NCBI GenBank assembly: GCA_019873735.1
Contig: JAIOAQ010000002.1
Coordinates: forward strand, 1 to 64,000
Direction: 5' to 3'
Source: Chloroflexota bacterium
GTDB lineage: Bacteria; Chloroflexota; Anaerolineae; Anaerolineales; Villigracilaceae
DNA: 64,000 nucleotides
Position numbers and translations under genes: made by a program. Under the pieces are notes generated by a model. It did no database searches, had not been told where the DNA came from, and saw only the letters and a list, made by a program, of their open reading frames with translations. Positions 1 through 8,698 of this stretch are shown here, piece by piece. Numbering within the stretch: the first letter of the stretch is position 1; each line of letters begins with the position of its first letter.

Positions 1-387
1 AAAGAGCCGTTCCCGTTCCGTTAGGGGCGCACTAATTGTACCCAATCTTTGTCTTTTCAGACTCCGAAAGAGGTATCCAGACCACTTTTACAGAAAAATC
101 CTTGCACTATCCAATTGTTGCCCGTCACGTTGCACTGTTGCCTGTTATGCAACTGGAAGGCGTATACAAACTTGCCTATCTAGAGAGGGGGTTGAACTTA
201 GGGGAAAATCGTTATATAGTGAATGTGACTTCGTGCCGTTTTGATTCCCGGGGTCAAGTTATGAAGAACCTACCCCGTTTATTCTGCTGTTGGAGCCTTT
301 TTGCGGCTACAGCTTCATCTTGCCGCGCCCGCTTCGCTGGACGCGAAACGCCTGCCATCCGCCCTTGTCTTTCAGGAGGGGTATAAA
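1..387. other. Leader region without a gene
   Basis: No convincing coding sequence. The region holds a good sigma-70-like promoter at 192-220 and ends in the strong ribosome binding site AGGAGGG at 374-380, eight bases before the ATG at 388. The short open frames here lack codon bias and any recognisable domain. Confidence 0.6.
192..220 (+). promoter_or_regulatory. Promoter of the GH5-like gene
   Basis: TTGAAC at 192-197 and TATAGT at 215-220 are separated by exactly 17 bases. Transcription would start near 227, giving a leader of about 160 nt before the ATG at 388. Confidence 0.5.
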
Positions 388-2433
388 ATGCGTAACATCT
401 TTCACCTTGTCTCTTGCTGGTTGTCTACCGCTCTGCTAATAACATTTGCCCTTTTGCCAGAGCGTTCTGAGAGTCAATCCCCTCCTGAAAACTTTGTTTA
501 TGTTGAAGGCACCTACTTGATGCTGAACGGCGAGCGCTTCATTGTCAAAGGCTTTAACTATTTTCCGCGGGATTACGGCTGGACCGATATGACAACCTGG
601 GATTGGGAAGCGGTAGATCGCGAATTTACCCTTGCTCAGGCCTATGGAGCCAATACCATCCGCACCGGTCTGCACATGCCGTCAGCCATTGGCGATCTTA
701 CCTGTGCAAGGGCGCGCACTTTCCAGCAGGTCCGGCCGGAATATCTGGAGGCGGTCCACAGGCTCATCAGCGTCGCCAAAAAACACGATCTGCGGCTGAT
801 CCTTTGGCTGGGGGATTTGTGCCCTCAAACCCTTTCTCCTGCCTACTATCCCGGCCTGCAGAGATACATTGGAGAAATTGTGCCCGTCTTCGCCAATGAA
901 CCCCAAATCATCGCCTGGGACTTGCAAACGGACATTGACGGATATGCCCTGCAGAAGCCCCCGATTGGCTGTTATGGAGAGAGGGCGGATTGCACGAAGA
1001 CCAACATGCTTAACATGCTGCGCTTTATGGCCGACACTATCCGTCCGCTGGACCCAAATCATCTCATCACGGTCGGATTCTGCTGGCCGACTTCCTCCCT
1101 GCTGGCGCAGGATTTCACCGATTTTCTCATGCCGCAGATCTTAGGCGGCGATATGCCCGAAATTCTGGAGGGGGATCCGGCGGCCCAACTTACAGGATAT
1201 GGCCAGGGCGCCGGCCTGGACTACGACACCATGGTGCGCACGCTGGAAGACAAAATTCGTTTCCTGCAAAGCCATATGACCCGTCCAATGCCGATTGTCT
1301 TCGCCGAATATGGCTCGCCAAGCGCCGGAGAAGATTATTATTCTCCCGAAGTGCAGCAGCAGATCTACGCTGCCGCGCTGGAAGTGGCTTTTGTGCGCCT
1401 GAAACTGGCCGGCGCGCTCAACTGGGCTTTGACCGATTTCACCTGGCCGCCAAAATCACAACCACTTGCCTACTTGGATAGGCCGCTTCCGGTCACAGAG
1501 CAGACCTTTGGCGCCTTCAACCTAGACTATTCGCCCAAGCCGGCGGCAGAAACCGCCAAAGCCTATTACGCCGACGCACCCACCATTACCTTTCAAGACC
1601 GACCGGAAGAGTTGAAATTCATCTTCAGCAAAACCTTTGTCCCAGGCGGGGAAGACACCCGCGTGCTGGCTGTTGCTTTCGATTCCATCACCTTCCTGAA
1701 CAAAGATCGCTCATCGCTGTTAAAACTCGATATTGGCGACCCCTCGGCGCGGCCATTTCTGGCACAGGGCTTTTCTGGGGATGAAGGCCCTTATCAAGGA
1801 GATCCTACAACCTTTGTCTGGGCAGGTGGCGAGGAAAAAACCGCGCGGCTGTGGCTACCCTTTCCCGCAGAAGCACAGTACATCTCCCTGCGCATCAGCA
1901 GCGGCATAGAAGACATGAAGATGACCGTCCTGGTGGACGATGAAGAGATCAAGACCCTCTCCGTAGCAGTTGGTTGGAAGACGTATACGATCCAACTCCC
2001 CAAAGAACAACCGCTGACTGTTGGCAGCACCCTTAAACTGCGCGGCAAGTTCAACCTGCCAGTTTCGGAAGGAACGGTCACAATCCAGATGAGCAGCGAC
2101 CAGACCACCTGGCAGGATGTTGCTAGCGTTGTGCCAAAAAGAGGACGCTTTGCAACTTCTGTACCAATTGAACACACCGGAACCCTCTGGCTACGCGCAG
2201 TCTGGAGCGGCGACGGGCTGTACCGATCAGCGATGAGCGAGGCAATCTCTCTCGACATCCCGGCTCCGCCGGTCGCGCCAACTGTTGTCCCGACTGCTAC
2301 GATTGCCAGCCCAACTCCCGCGATGGAATCGATGCCCCAGGCGCCCGTTGGCCTTTATGAGGGGATAGGGGCTATTCTCTTGTTGCTGGTTGGACTGGGC
2401 ATCTACTTTGTGCTGCGGCGCAAGCAAGCGTAG
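388..2433 (+). CDS. Secreted, membrane-anchored GH5-like (cellulase-fold) protein
   Basis: About 681 residues. The start at 388 follows AGGAGGG. An N-terminal hydrophobic signal segment is followed by a (beta/alpha)8 glycoside hydrolase-like domain (about residues 35-400; LNGERFIVKGFNYFPRD is the typical first strand of GH5-related proteins). A beta-rich region and an Ig-like segment (about 550-620) follow, then a Pro/Thr linker and a C-terminal transmembrane helix with a short RRKQA tail. The protein is therefore probably displayed outside the membrane. The candidate nucleophile is Glu307 in FAEYGSP. The usual acid/base motif WDLxNEP is replaced by WDLQTDI (residues 177-183), so the acid/base Glu is not visible; activity is uncertain. 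Family assignment is by motif, not by search. Confidence 0.7.
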   Translation: MRNIFHLVSCWLSTALLITFALLPERSESQSPPENFVYVEGTYLMLNGERFIVKGFNYFPRDYGWTDMTTWDWEAVDREFTLAQAYGANTIRTGLHMPSAIGDLTCARARTFQQVRPEYLEAVHRLISVAKKHDLRLILWLGDLCPQTLSPAYYPGLQRYIGEIVPVFANEPQIIAWDLQTDIDGYALQKPPIGCYGERADCTKTNMLNMLRFMADTIRPLDPNHLITVGFCWPTSSLLAQDFTDFLMPQILGGDMPEILEGDPAAQLTGYGQGAGLDYDTMVRTLEDKIRFLQSHMTRPMPIVFAEYGSPSAGEDYYSPEVQQQIYAAALEVAFVRLKLAGALNWALTDFTWPPKSQPLAYLDRPLPVTEQTFGAFNLDYSPKPAAETAKAYYADAPTITFQDRPEELKFIFSKTFVPGGEDTRVLAVAFDSITFLNKDRSSLLKLDIGDPSARPFLAQGFSGDEGPYQGDPTTFVWAGGEEKTARLWLPFPAEAQYISLRISSGIEDMKMTVLVDDEEIKTLSVAVGWKTYTIQLPKEQPLTVGSTLKLRGKFNLPVSEGTVTIQMSSDQTTWQDVASVVPKRGRFATSVPIEHTGTLWLRAVWSGDGLYRSAMSEAISLDIPAPPVAPTVVPTATIASPTPAMESMPQAPVGLYEGIGAILLLLVGLGIYFVLRRKQA

Positions 2434-2695
2434 AGGCAGATGCTTGAACGATTAGAATCCGGTCACTTGGTGCACCGCCAGGAAGAAATCGGCGCGGCCG
2501 GAAACCGTGGTGCAGCACAGGAGGCTTGCGCCTGCGCCAATGCAGTTGTGCGGCTTGCTTGCCTGCCTGCCATTTTTGAGTATACACTGTAATGAGATGT
2601 TGCACCTGACGCCGCTCCGCTACGCTTCGCGGCGCAGGTAAAGCGCAAGCCGTTGGGCTTTTCCGAAAAGACCTATCATATAACTGGAGGAACAA
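2434..2695. other. Intergenic region with one promoter-like site
   Basis: No gene is supported here. Apart from the promoter candidate at 2559-2586 nothing distinctive is visible; short open frames on either strand look spurious. Confidence 0.5.
2559..2586 (+). promoter_or_regulatory. Candidate promoter of the 2696 lipoprotein
   Basis: TTGCCT (2559-2564) and TATACA (2581-2586) are 16 bases apart, about 110 nt upstream of the start codon. Confidence 0.35.
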
Positions 2696-3649
2696 ATGAA
2701 GACAAAATTTACCACCCCTTTATTGGCTATGTTCGTTCTGCTTGTTATCGCCTGCGCCTGTCCGTTCACACTGCCCAGCGCAACGCCTACGCCACAGGTC
2801 ATCTATCGCTCCCCAGACGACATGAATATCCAGCCTGGCGATATACCCGATCTGAAAGAGACACCCATTGAAAACCCCGCCACAAAAAAACTCCTGCCAG
2901 AGGCGGAAGACCAAAGCCAGCGTGCCTTTAAGGACAGCAAGCGGGATATCTACGTCGAGACCAACGTCATCCTGGTCAGCGATCCGTCCAAACGTTCCTA
3001 CGACGACATCTACGAGCACACCGTCAGCCAGCGCCGACCCAATTCTCACCGTTCGAGCGGCGACAAGAGAGTTAATATCAGCGAACAGGGCTACCTGATA
3101 CCCTTTAGTGACAAGACATGCGGAGAAGGACTGGTCCTCATCCTAATCCGCAGTAACGTGATCATGGTCATCATCGCTTGCGGCGAGAACGTGGACGAGG
3201 AATACGTGGTCAACATTGGCAAGATCATGGACGAGCGTGTTCAAGCGCCGCCCGAAGAGATCGGCATAGAGGACAAGCCACCAGGCTTGGGCGGCGAAGA
3301 ACAGTGTGCCGGCCTAGACTTGAGCTTGGAAGAATGTGCCAATGCAGGTACCCATACTTATTTCCATCGAGAAATCGCGAACACTTGCAACGCGCTCCCT
3401 AGCGAACCAATAAATGTCCAGGTAGCAATCACCTTCTTTCAAGGTGGCGTAGAGATGAGAAACTTGAATGATGATACTACAGCCACATATACAAAGATCG
3501 CAACAAACACCTATACTGGCGAATGGTCAAACGAAATAGAAACAATCACATATACGATTACCTTTACCTTGAGCGGATTTAAACTTCACGGCCATAGCTC
3601 TGCACCGGCTAGAAATTGTGATTGGGAGTGGGAGGCGACAAGACAATAA
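2696..3649 (+). CDS. Lipoprotein of unknown function
   Basis: 317 residues. It starts at ATG 2696 after TGGAGG. The N-terminus has a basic MKTK, a hydrophobic core and a lipobox-like LVIAC, followed by Cys-Pro and a Thr/Pro segment, so it is probably a lipid-anchored extracytoplasmic protein. A polar middle part is followed by a Cys-containing region (about 195-230) and a beta-strand-rich C-terminal third that ends in a Trp/Cys-rich tail. I recognise no family. It follows the GH5-like gene on the same strand after a gap of about 260 bases with its own candidate promoter, so co-transcription is uncertain. Confidence 0.65.
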   Translation: MKTKFTTPLLAMFVLLVIACACPFTLPSATPTPQVIYRSPDDMNIQPGDIPDLKETPIENPATKKLLPEAEDQSQRAFKDSKRDIYVETNVILVSDPSKRSYDDIYEHTVSQRRPNSHRSSGDKRVNISEQGYLIPFSDKTCGEGLVLILIRSNVIMVIIACGENVDEEYVVNIGKIMDERVQAPPEEIGIEDKPPGLGGEEQCAGLDLSLEECANAGTHTYFHREIANTCNALPSEPINVQVAITFFQGGVEMRNLNDDTTATYTKIATNTYTGEWSNEIETITYTITFTLSGFKLHGHSSAPARNCDWEWEATRQ

Positions 3650-4162
3650 ACAAGTAACGACCTGCCCGGTTTCAGTAATTCGCGAAACGGCGTGGACATG
3701 GTTTCTTGGCTATGACCAGGCAAACCAGAGAGCCGTGTCTAAGCGTGTCATCAACAATAACCGAATTCTGCGTTCCCGAGAAGTCCCAAACACCTGGATT
3801 GTCATGGTGCGTTCCACTCTGCCGTTGGTCTTCCGGCGCGCGGATCGCGGAAAAATCGTCTCAATCATCGGATAAAATCCACGGTTCATCGTACTTCTTC
3901 TGGTACTCGTTCACGCTCGCCGCGCGGCGCTTGTTGCGCCAAAAATTGTTGTAAAATGGAATCGCAATCGGCAAAATCCGCGTCTTGGGGCGCTGAAGTC
4001 ACCACGAAACGGGGCTAGGCGGAGCGAAAAACCGCCCCCGGCGGGCGGAGTCTCCCCTCCGGCGGGCTGTCCGAAGGTTTGTGAAAAGAGGTTTTTTGAC
4101 AGTCTCGTTGGGCATCTGGAGTTGCAATACCATACTGCTGAGGAGAAGGAGATCATCTATCT
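3650..4162. other. Gene-poor region, possible decayed sequence
   Basis: No intact gene. On the minus strand, around 3870-3945, a short frame reads as a basic protein tail (RRAASVNEYQKKYDEP, then a stop after LSDD) that resembles the end of a real protein without a body, so it may be a gene remnant. A GC-rich stretch near 4020-4075 contains imperfect inverted repeats of the CGGCGGGC type. Confidence 0.35.
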
Positions 4163-4615
4163 ATGGCGTCCAATAATCTTCCCAGAGGACTGAGTGGCAT
4201 AGCAGGCGAATACTTTGTGGCGGGCGAGCTATCACGTCTCGGCTACATTGCTTCTATCACATTGCGGAACACAAAGGGAATTGATATCCTTGTTTCAAAT
4301 GCTACCGCCACACGGCAAATCGCGATCCAAGTAAAGACGAATCAAGGTAGCAGACCAGAATGGGTCTTGAACAAAGAAGCCGAGAATTTCTATGCCGACA
4401 ACCTGTTTTATGTGTTTGTAAACCTTAAAAAACCTGAAGAACGGCCTGACTTCTACATCGTTCCGAGCAAATTTGTTGCCGATTTTGTCATGACGGATCA
4501 CCAAGAATGGTTGGAAACGCCGGGGAAAAAAGGCCAAGACCATAAAGATAATCCTGTAAGGCAATTTCGTAATCCCAAGCAATTTTTAGAGCGTTGGGAT
4601 TTACTTGGCCTCTGA
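4163..4615 (+). CDS. PD-(D/E)XK nuclease-fold protein (DUF4365-like)
   Basis: 150 residues, starting after AGGAGAAGGAG. The layout fits a small restriction-endonuclease-fold protein: an N-terminal helix with Glu (GIAGEYFVAGEL), then GIDILV with the metal-binding Asp, then IQVKT with the Q-x-K strand, together the E...D...QxK core. A stretch predicted to be helical with aromatic residues (NFYADNLFYVFVNL) follows. Proteins of this kind occur both as defence components and as uncharacterised orphans. No methylase or helicase partner lies next to it, so its substrate and role are unknown. It is flanked by decayed sequence upstream and a sigma factor gene downstream. Confidence 0.55.
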   Translation: MASNNLPRGLSGIAGEYFVAGELSRLGYIASITLRNTKGIDILVSNATATRQIAIQVKTNQGSRPEWVLNKEAENFYADNLFYVFVNLKKPEERPDFYIVPSKFVADFVMTDHQEWLETPGKKGQDHKDNPVRQFRNPKQFLERWDLLGL

Positions 4616-4802
4616 CATCAGAAACGGCCTAACTCCCCGCTCTGTTGCGCTGGGGTGGCTGGGATGAACGCTGGTCATCCTCAACCTGATCACAGATTGT
4701 CTCATTACCCGGTGAACTAAATAGCGTAAAACCGGCTTATTTGGCGATCAAACGCGATCAGTGCAAAGACAGTAAAACGCTCTTCCTCAATAAAATATTC
4801 CC

Positions 4803-4833
4803 TGTTACCTTTCTACCGCCTCCTGCAACATAC
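4803..4833 (+). promoter_or_regulatory. Possible ECF-type promoter upstream of the sigma factor gene
   Basis: TGTTACCTTT (4803-4812) followed after 13 bases by CAACATAC (4826-4833) resembles the AAC-containing -35 region of ECF sigma promoters. It sits about 30 bases before the gene. Autoregulation is an inference. Confidence 0.3.
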
Positions 4834-4862
4834 TAGGTGTGCATCACTCACGCAGGAGGCTT

Positions 4863-5435
4863 ATGTATCCAGATATTCTACGAACCGAAAGCCTGCACAT
4901 GGATGAAATTCAACTGGCTCGCGAAGCGCTAACCAGCGCCGAAGCCTTCGCCGAACTCTATCGGCGTAACGTGACGCGCGTCTACCGTTATCACATGGCG
5001 CACACGGGAAACGTCAAAGACGCCGAAGACCTGACCTCACAGACTTTTCTCGCCGCGCTGGAGGGCCTGCACATGTTTCGCGGGAACGGTTCCTTTGCCG
5101 CGTGGCTGATGGGAATCGCCTCGAGACGCCGCGCCCTCTTCTTTCGCGGACGCCGGCTCGAGGTCCCGCTGGAGGCGGCGCTGGATATCTCCTCGGGTCC
5201 GCCCACCGACAAGTCTGCCATGCTGCGGATACAAATTGAATCCGTCGCCCGCGCCCTGCGCCAGATCAGCCCCGACCGCGCCGAAGCCGTCACGCTGGTG
5301 CACTTCAGCGGGCTGACGTACGCCGAGGCAGCGCGCCTGCTCGGCAAAACGGAAGCCGCCGTCAAAATGCTCGTCTCGCGCGGCCTGACAGATTTGCGCG
5401 AGCGGACCTCCCTTGCGCTGGAGATGGAAAAATGA
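4863..5435 (+). CDS. ECF-family RNA polymerase sigma factor
   Basis: 190 residues from ATG 4863. AGGAGG at 4854-4859 is only 3 bases from this ATG, so the ATG at 4899 (HMDEIQL) is an alternative start. Region 2 is seen in AFAELYRRNVTRVYRY, DAEDLTSQTF and FAAWLMGIASRRR; region 4 in ISPDRAEAVTLVHFSGLTY and AEAARLLGKTEAAVKMLVSRG, the helix-turn-helix that reads the -35 element. It overlaps the next gene by 4 bases (ATGA), the usual arrangement of a sigma factor with its membrane-bound regulator. Assignment to a numbered ECF group needs a search. Confidence 0.88.
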   Translation: MYPDILRTESLHMDEIQLAREALTSAEAFAELYRRNVTRVYRYHMAHTGNVKDAEDLTSQTFLAALEGLHMFRGNGSFAAWLMGIASRRRALFFRGRRLEVPLEAALDISSGPPTDKSAMLRIQIESVARALRQISPDRAEAVTLVHFSGLTYAEAARLLGKTEAAVKMLVSRGLTDLRERTSLALEMEK

Positions 5436-7906
5436 CTCAGCACAATTTGAATCCCCGCGGCGATGAAATGAAAGACGAACTGGAACGCATCGCCGAAGCC
5501 GTTCATCCAAACCCCGCCTTTGTCGCCGAACTGGAAGAAAAACTCAAAGCCGCGCACAAACCCAAAAGCAGGTTTGCATTCCCGGCCTGGAAAAACATCC
5601 TCCCTGCCCTCGGCTGGGCGGCGGGACTCGCCGCCCTGGCTTTCCTCCTGAACTGGGGGATTCGCAACCTCGCGCCGATTCCCCCGCAGCCCGCATCAGG
5701 CGGCACAGCCACACCGTCCGCGCCTGAACCGATCATCTCCACCGCGGTCGTTTTGCCGTCGGAGGGTGAAACTTATGACTGGCGCGGCGCGACGCTGATT
5801 CTGCAAGCCGAATTACCCGCTGCGCCGAGCCAGGCGCAAATCTATGAATATCAACCGCCCGCTCCCATCACGCTGGAGGAAGCGCGCGCCTTTGCCGCCC
5901 AAATGGGACTGAACGGCGCAATCTACGGCAACCCCGGCGCCTATCTCATCGTGGATGGCGACCAGCGTTTGAGCATCTCCGCCGAGGGCCGCTTCGAGTA
6001 CTACCCCGATTACCCGCGCTACCCGGCCTGGGCGCGGCTGGGCAACAGCCCGGCGACCATGCCGGTCAATGCCGGAGAGCAGATCGGACAGTTCCTGCAA
6101 AGTCACGGTTTCACTTTCGATTACGTGATTCGCCCCAGCGCGGTGTTTGGCGGCTATTTCGTCCTGCCGCTCACGCCGGATGGTTACCCGGTCTGCCATG
6201 AGTATTTCCGCTGCGCCGGCCTGCTGGTGACGCTGGATGAACAGGGTATCCTTTCGGTAGAAGGCAGCCTCGTGCGCTATGCCCCTGTGGACGTGACCAA
6301 AACCTACGAAATCATCAGCGCCGAAGAAGCCCTGCAAATCGTCCTCGCCGCCAACGGTCAGGCGGGGATGATCGAGGGGATGAACTCTGCCGGCGGCCCC
6401 CTTCCCACCTGGTACCGCCCCTATCCGCTCGAACAGACGGTGACCTACTACGGCTGGCTGAGCGTGATTCCCTCCGCCGAGGGCGGCGCGCCGCTGGTGC
6501 TGCTCGACGGCTACCCGGCGGCAGGCAGCGTCGCCGGTCTTAACAGAGGGAATGAGAGTTTCGTTGCCGCTCGCGGGCGCTTCCGCATGCAGAACGGCGG
6601 GCTGGTCTTTGAACTCGAAAGTTATGAGCCGCTATCGGGTTTTGTGGACGGCCTGTTAGGTACGATTCGCCAACGTTCCGATGGGACGACCGTGCTGGAG
6701 AGCGCCGAAGGCGAGACGCTGATCCTGCCTGATCCTCCCGCCAGCCTGTCTCTGCCGCTGGAAAACGCCTTTGTGCTGGGCGTGCGCCAGGGCGAGACCT
6801 TCGACTGGAAATCCATTGACCTGCGTATGACACATGGCGGCGGAGGAGGCGGCGGAGGTGGACTGGGCTTCTACCGCCTCAACCTGAGCGGGACGCCTGT
6901 CCCCTTCCCCACGCCCGAAGCCGCGCCGCAGTTCGGCGGTGGTGGCGGAGGCGGCGAGGGCGGGCAGACCTACACCGTGCAGGAGGGCGATACGCTCTCG
7001 AAAATCGCCGAGCAGTTTGGGGTCACGGTGGAGGCGCTGATGCAGGCCAACGGCCTCAATACCCCCGGCCTCATCTTCATCGGGCAGACGTTGGTCATCC
7101 CCGCCGAGGCCTCCTTCCAGCCGCAGCGCGTCGAGGCATTGCGCGGCACGCTCTCCATCACCATCTATCAGCGCACTGACGGCAGCCAGCGGGCGGACTA
7201 CCAACTCATCAACAATGGCACGCCCTTCCCGTCCCTGCCGCTGGCCGGCGAGAACCTGGAGGCATTACAGCCTTATCAATACATGCCCGTGGACGTGTGG
7301 GGCGTGATCGAAACGCGCGATGGCCAGCCCGTGCTTAATGTGGAACGCTATGAAGTCCCCTTCCCCGACCTGCAATTCCAAATTCTGCACGGCACACAGC
7401 AAAGCGTCACGCTGGAGGGGCAGACGGCGACACTCTTCACCGCCACAAACGGCACAACCTACGTCCAGATGTCGCCCGACGGCTTTTGGGTGGACGGCTC
7501 AACAGCCGGACTGCCCGGCGACGAAGTTGCCATCGAAGCGTTGATCGTCCCCGGCGAATCCTTCGGCGGCTACCCGGCGGCGCGGGTCTTTGCCGCCACG
7601 ATGGTGCCGCAGGGCGGGCCGACGCATGAACTAACCGTCACCGCCAACCAAATCCCGGTGTACGACGAGCCCCAGCCCGGCGACTTCACCCCGCCCACAG
7701 CAGTCATCGAACGCGTCGAGTTGGTCTACTACCTGCCCGACCCCAACGGCAACACCGACCTCAACGACCCGGACGCGCGTTACCTCCAGCCCGCCTGGAT
7801 GTTCAGCGGCCGCTACAGTGACGGGACCGCCTTCTTCATCCTCGTGCAGGCGCTGAAACAAGAGTATCTCCTGCCGGAAATAGCGCCATATACACCGCCG
7901 GGGTAA
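5432..7906 (+). CDS. Membrane-anchored anti-sigma-like protein with LysM domain
   Basis: 824 residues, overlapping the sigma gene by 4 bases. A cytoplasmic segment of about 50 residues (with a possible internal start MKDELERIAEAV) precedes one transmembrane helix (ILPALGWAAGLAALAFLLNW, about 51-72). The large exterior part has a Pro/Ala linker, two long beta-rich regions, poly-Gly stretches around 469-478 and 502-511, a LysM module (YTVQEGDTLSKIAEQFGV to LVIPAEA, about 513-558), then further beta-rich sequence. LysM domains bind peptidoglycan or chitin-like glycans, so this may sense the cell wall and hold the sigma factor. The cytoplasmic segment shows no HxxxCxxC zinc motif of classical ZAS domains. 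Anti-sigma function is inferred from operon context and topology. Confidence 0.65.
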   Translation: MTQHNLNPRGDEMKDELERIAEAVHPNPAFVAELEEKLKAAHKPKSRFAFPAWKNILPALGWAAGLAALAFLLNWGIRNLAPIPPQPASGGTATPSAPEPIISTAVVLPSEGETYDWRGATLILQAELPAAPSQAQIYEYQPPAPITLEEARAFAAQMGLNGAIYGNPGAYLIVDGDQRLSISAEGRFEYYPDYPRYPAWARLGNSPATMPVNAGEQIGQFLQSHGFTFDYVIRPSAVFGGYFVLPLTPDGYPVCHEYFRCAGLLVTLDEQGILSVEGSLVRYAPVDVTKTYEIISAEEALQIVLAANGQAGMIEGMNSAGGPLPTWYRPYPLEQTVTYYGWLSVIPSAEGGAPLVLLDGYPAAGSVAGLNRGNESFVAARGRFRMQNGGLVFELESYEPLSGFVDGLLGTIRQRSDGTTVLESAEGETLILPDPPASLSLPLENAFVLGVRQGETFDWKSIDLRMTHGGGGGGGGGLGFYRLNLSGTPVPFPTPEAAPQFGGGGGGGEGGQTYTVQEGDTLSKIAEQFGVTVEALMQANGLNTPGLIFIGQTLVIPAEASFQPQRVEALRGTLSITIYQRTDGSQRADYQLINNGTPFPSLPLAGENLEALQPYQYMPVDVWGVIETRDGQPVLNVERYEVPFPDLQFQILHGTQQSVTLEGQTATLFTATNGTTYVQMSPDGFWVDGSTAGLPGDEVAIEALIVPGESFGGYPAARVFAATMVPQGGPTHELTVTANQIPVYDEPQPGDFTPPTAVIERVELVYYLPDPNGNTDLNDPDARYLQPAWMFSGRYSDGTAFFILVQALKQEYLLPEIAPYTPPG

Positions 7907-7947
7907 AGAGCAGTCAACCAGATTCAACAGTTCACTCCTTCATCAGT

Positions 7948-7977
7948 GCTGCCCGCCAGGGCAGCCTGTTTTTTTTT
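7948..7977 (+). terminator. Rho-independent terminator after the anti-sigma gene
   Basis: A perfect 7-bp stem GCTGCCC/GGGCAGC with loop GCCA (7948-7965) is followed by a run of nine T (7969-7977). The TetR promoter begins inside its T-tract. Confidence 0.75.
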
Positions 7978-8004
7978 GCAAATCCCTGCACCATGTGGTA
8001 TACT
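7976..8004 (+). promoter_or_regulatory. Promoter of the TetR-menA region
   Basis: TTGCAA at 7976-7981 and TATACT at 7999-8004 with a 17-base spacer. Transcription is expected near 8011, just before the palindrome at 8013-8038. Confidence 0.65.
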
Positions 8005-8012
8005 TCTGCCGC

Positions 8013-8038
8013 TTGTAGACCGACCAGTCGGTCTACAA
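8013..8038. promoter_or_regulatory. TetR-type operator palindrome
   Basis: Two perfect 12-base arms (TTGTAGACCGAC and GTCGGTCTACAA) are separated by CA. The core ACCGAC..GTCGGT is typical of TetR-family operators. It lies directly over the predicted transcription start and 12 bases before the TetR start codon, so autorepression is very likely. Confidence 0.75.
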
Positions 8039-8050
8039 CAGGAGAAAAAC

Positions 8051-8641
8051 ATGGTTGAAGAAAACGCCCAAGAAACCCGAACGCGCATCCTTGAGGCGGC
8101 GGTCAAGGTCTTTGCCACCAAAGGCTATCACGAGACCAAGGTGGACGATATCGTCAACGAATCGCGCACCTCCAAGGGCGCCTTCTACTTTTACTTTCCC
8201 AGCAAGCAAGACATCTTCCTCGCCCTGGTAGATACCTTTGCCAAATTGTTAGAAGACCGCCTGAACGAGGCGCTGCAATCCAAAGCGCACGGCCTGGAAC
8301 AGATGGACGCTGCCCTGACCTCCATTCTTGGCCTCTTCAGCCAGTATCGCGGGCTGGCAAAGATCGCCCTTGTCCAGGCGGTAGGCCTGGGAGCCGCTTT
8401 CGAAGAGAAGCGCCGCGCCATCAACGACCGCCTGACGCAACTGGTTCAGGCCCGGCTCGACCAGGCAGTCGCCGATGGCAGCCTGCCGCCCCAGTCCACC
8501 GAGATCGCCGCCCGCGCCTGGATCGGCGCGCTGAACGAAATCGTCACCCACTGGATTTACACCGGCCACCCGCCGCTCGAGGCCTGCCTCCCCGACGTGC
8601 GCCGCTTTCTGGCACGCTCGGTCGGCGCGCCCACAGACTAA
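8051..8641 (+). CDS. TetR-family transcriptional regulator
   Basis: 196 residues from ATG 8051, after GGAG. The N-terminal helix-turn-helix is clear: TRTRILEAAVKVFATKGY, then TKVDDIVNESRTSKGAFYFYFPSKQDIFLAL. The C-terminal ligand-binding domain is helical with no recognisable specificity. Upstream lie a good promoter and a perfect palindrome that should be its own operator. The menA gene follows 57 bases after its stop in the same direction and may be in the same transcript. The effector is unknown; a lipid or quinone-related ligand would fit the neighbours but is only a guess. Confidence 0.88.
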   Translation: MVEENAQETRTRILEAAVKVFATKGYHETKVDDIVNESRTSKGAFYFYFPSKQDIFLALVDTFAKLLEDRLNEALQSKAHGLEQMDAALTSILGLFSQYRGLAKIALVQAVGLGAAFEEKRRAINDRLTQLVQARLDQAVADGSLPPQSTEIAARAWIGALNEIVTHWIYTGHPPLEACLPDVRRFLARSVGAPTD

Positions 8642-8698
8642 ATGCCTTGTTTGAAAACGCCTCCCCAGGGAGGCGAAATCACATCCACGGAGGAATCC

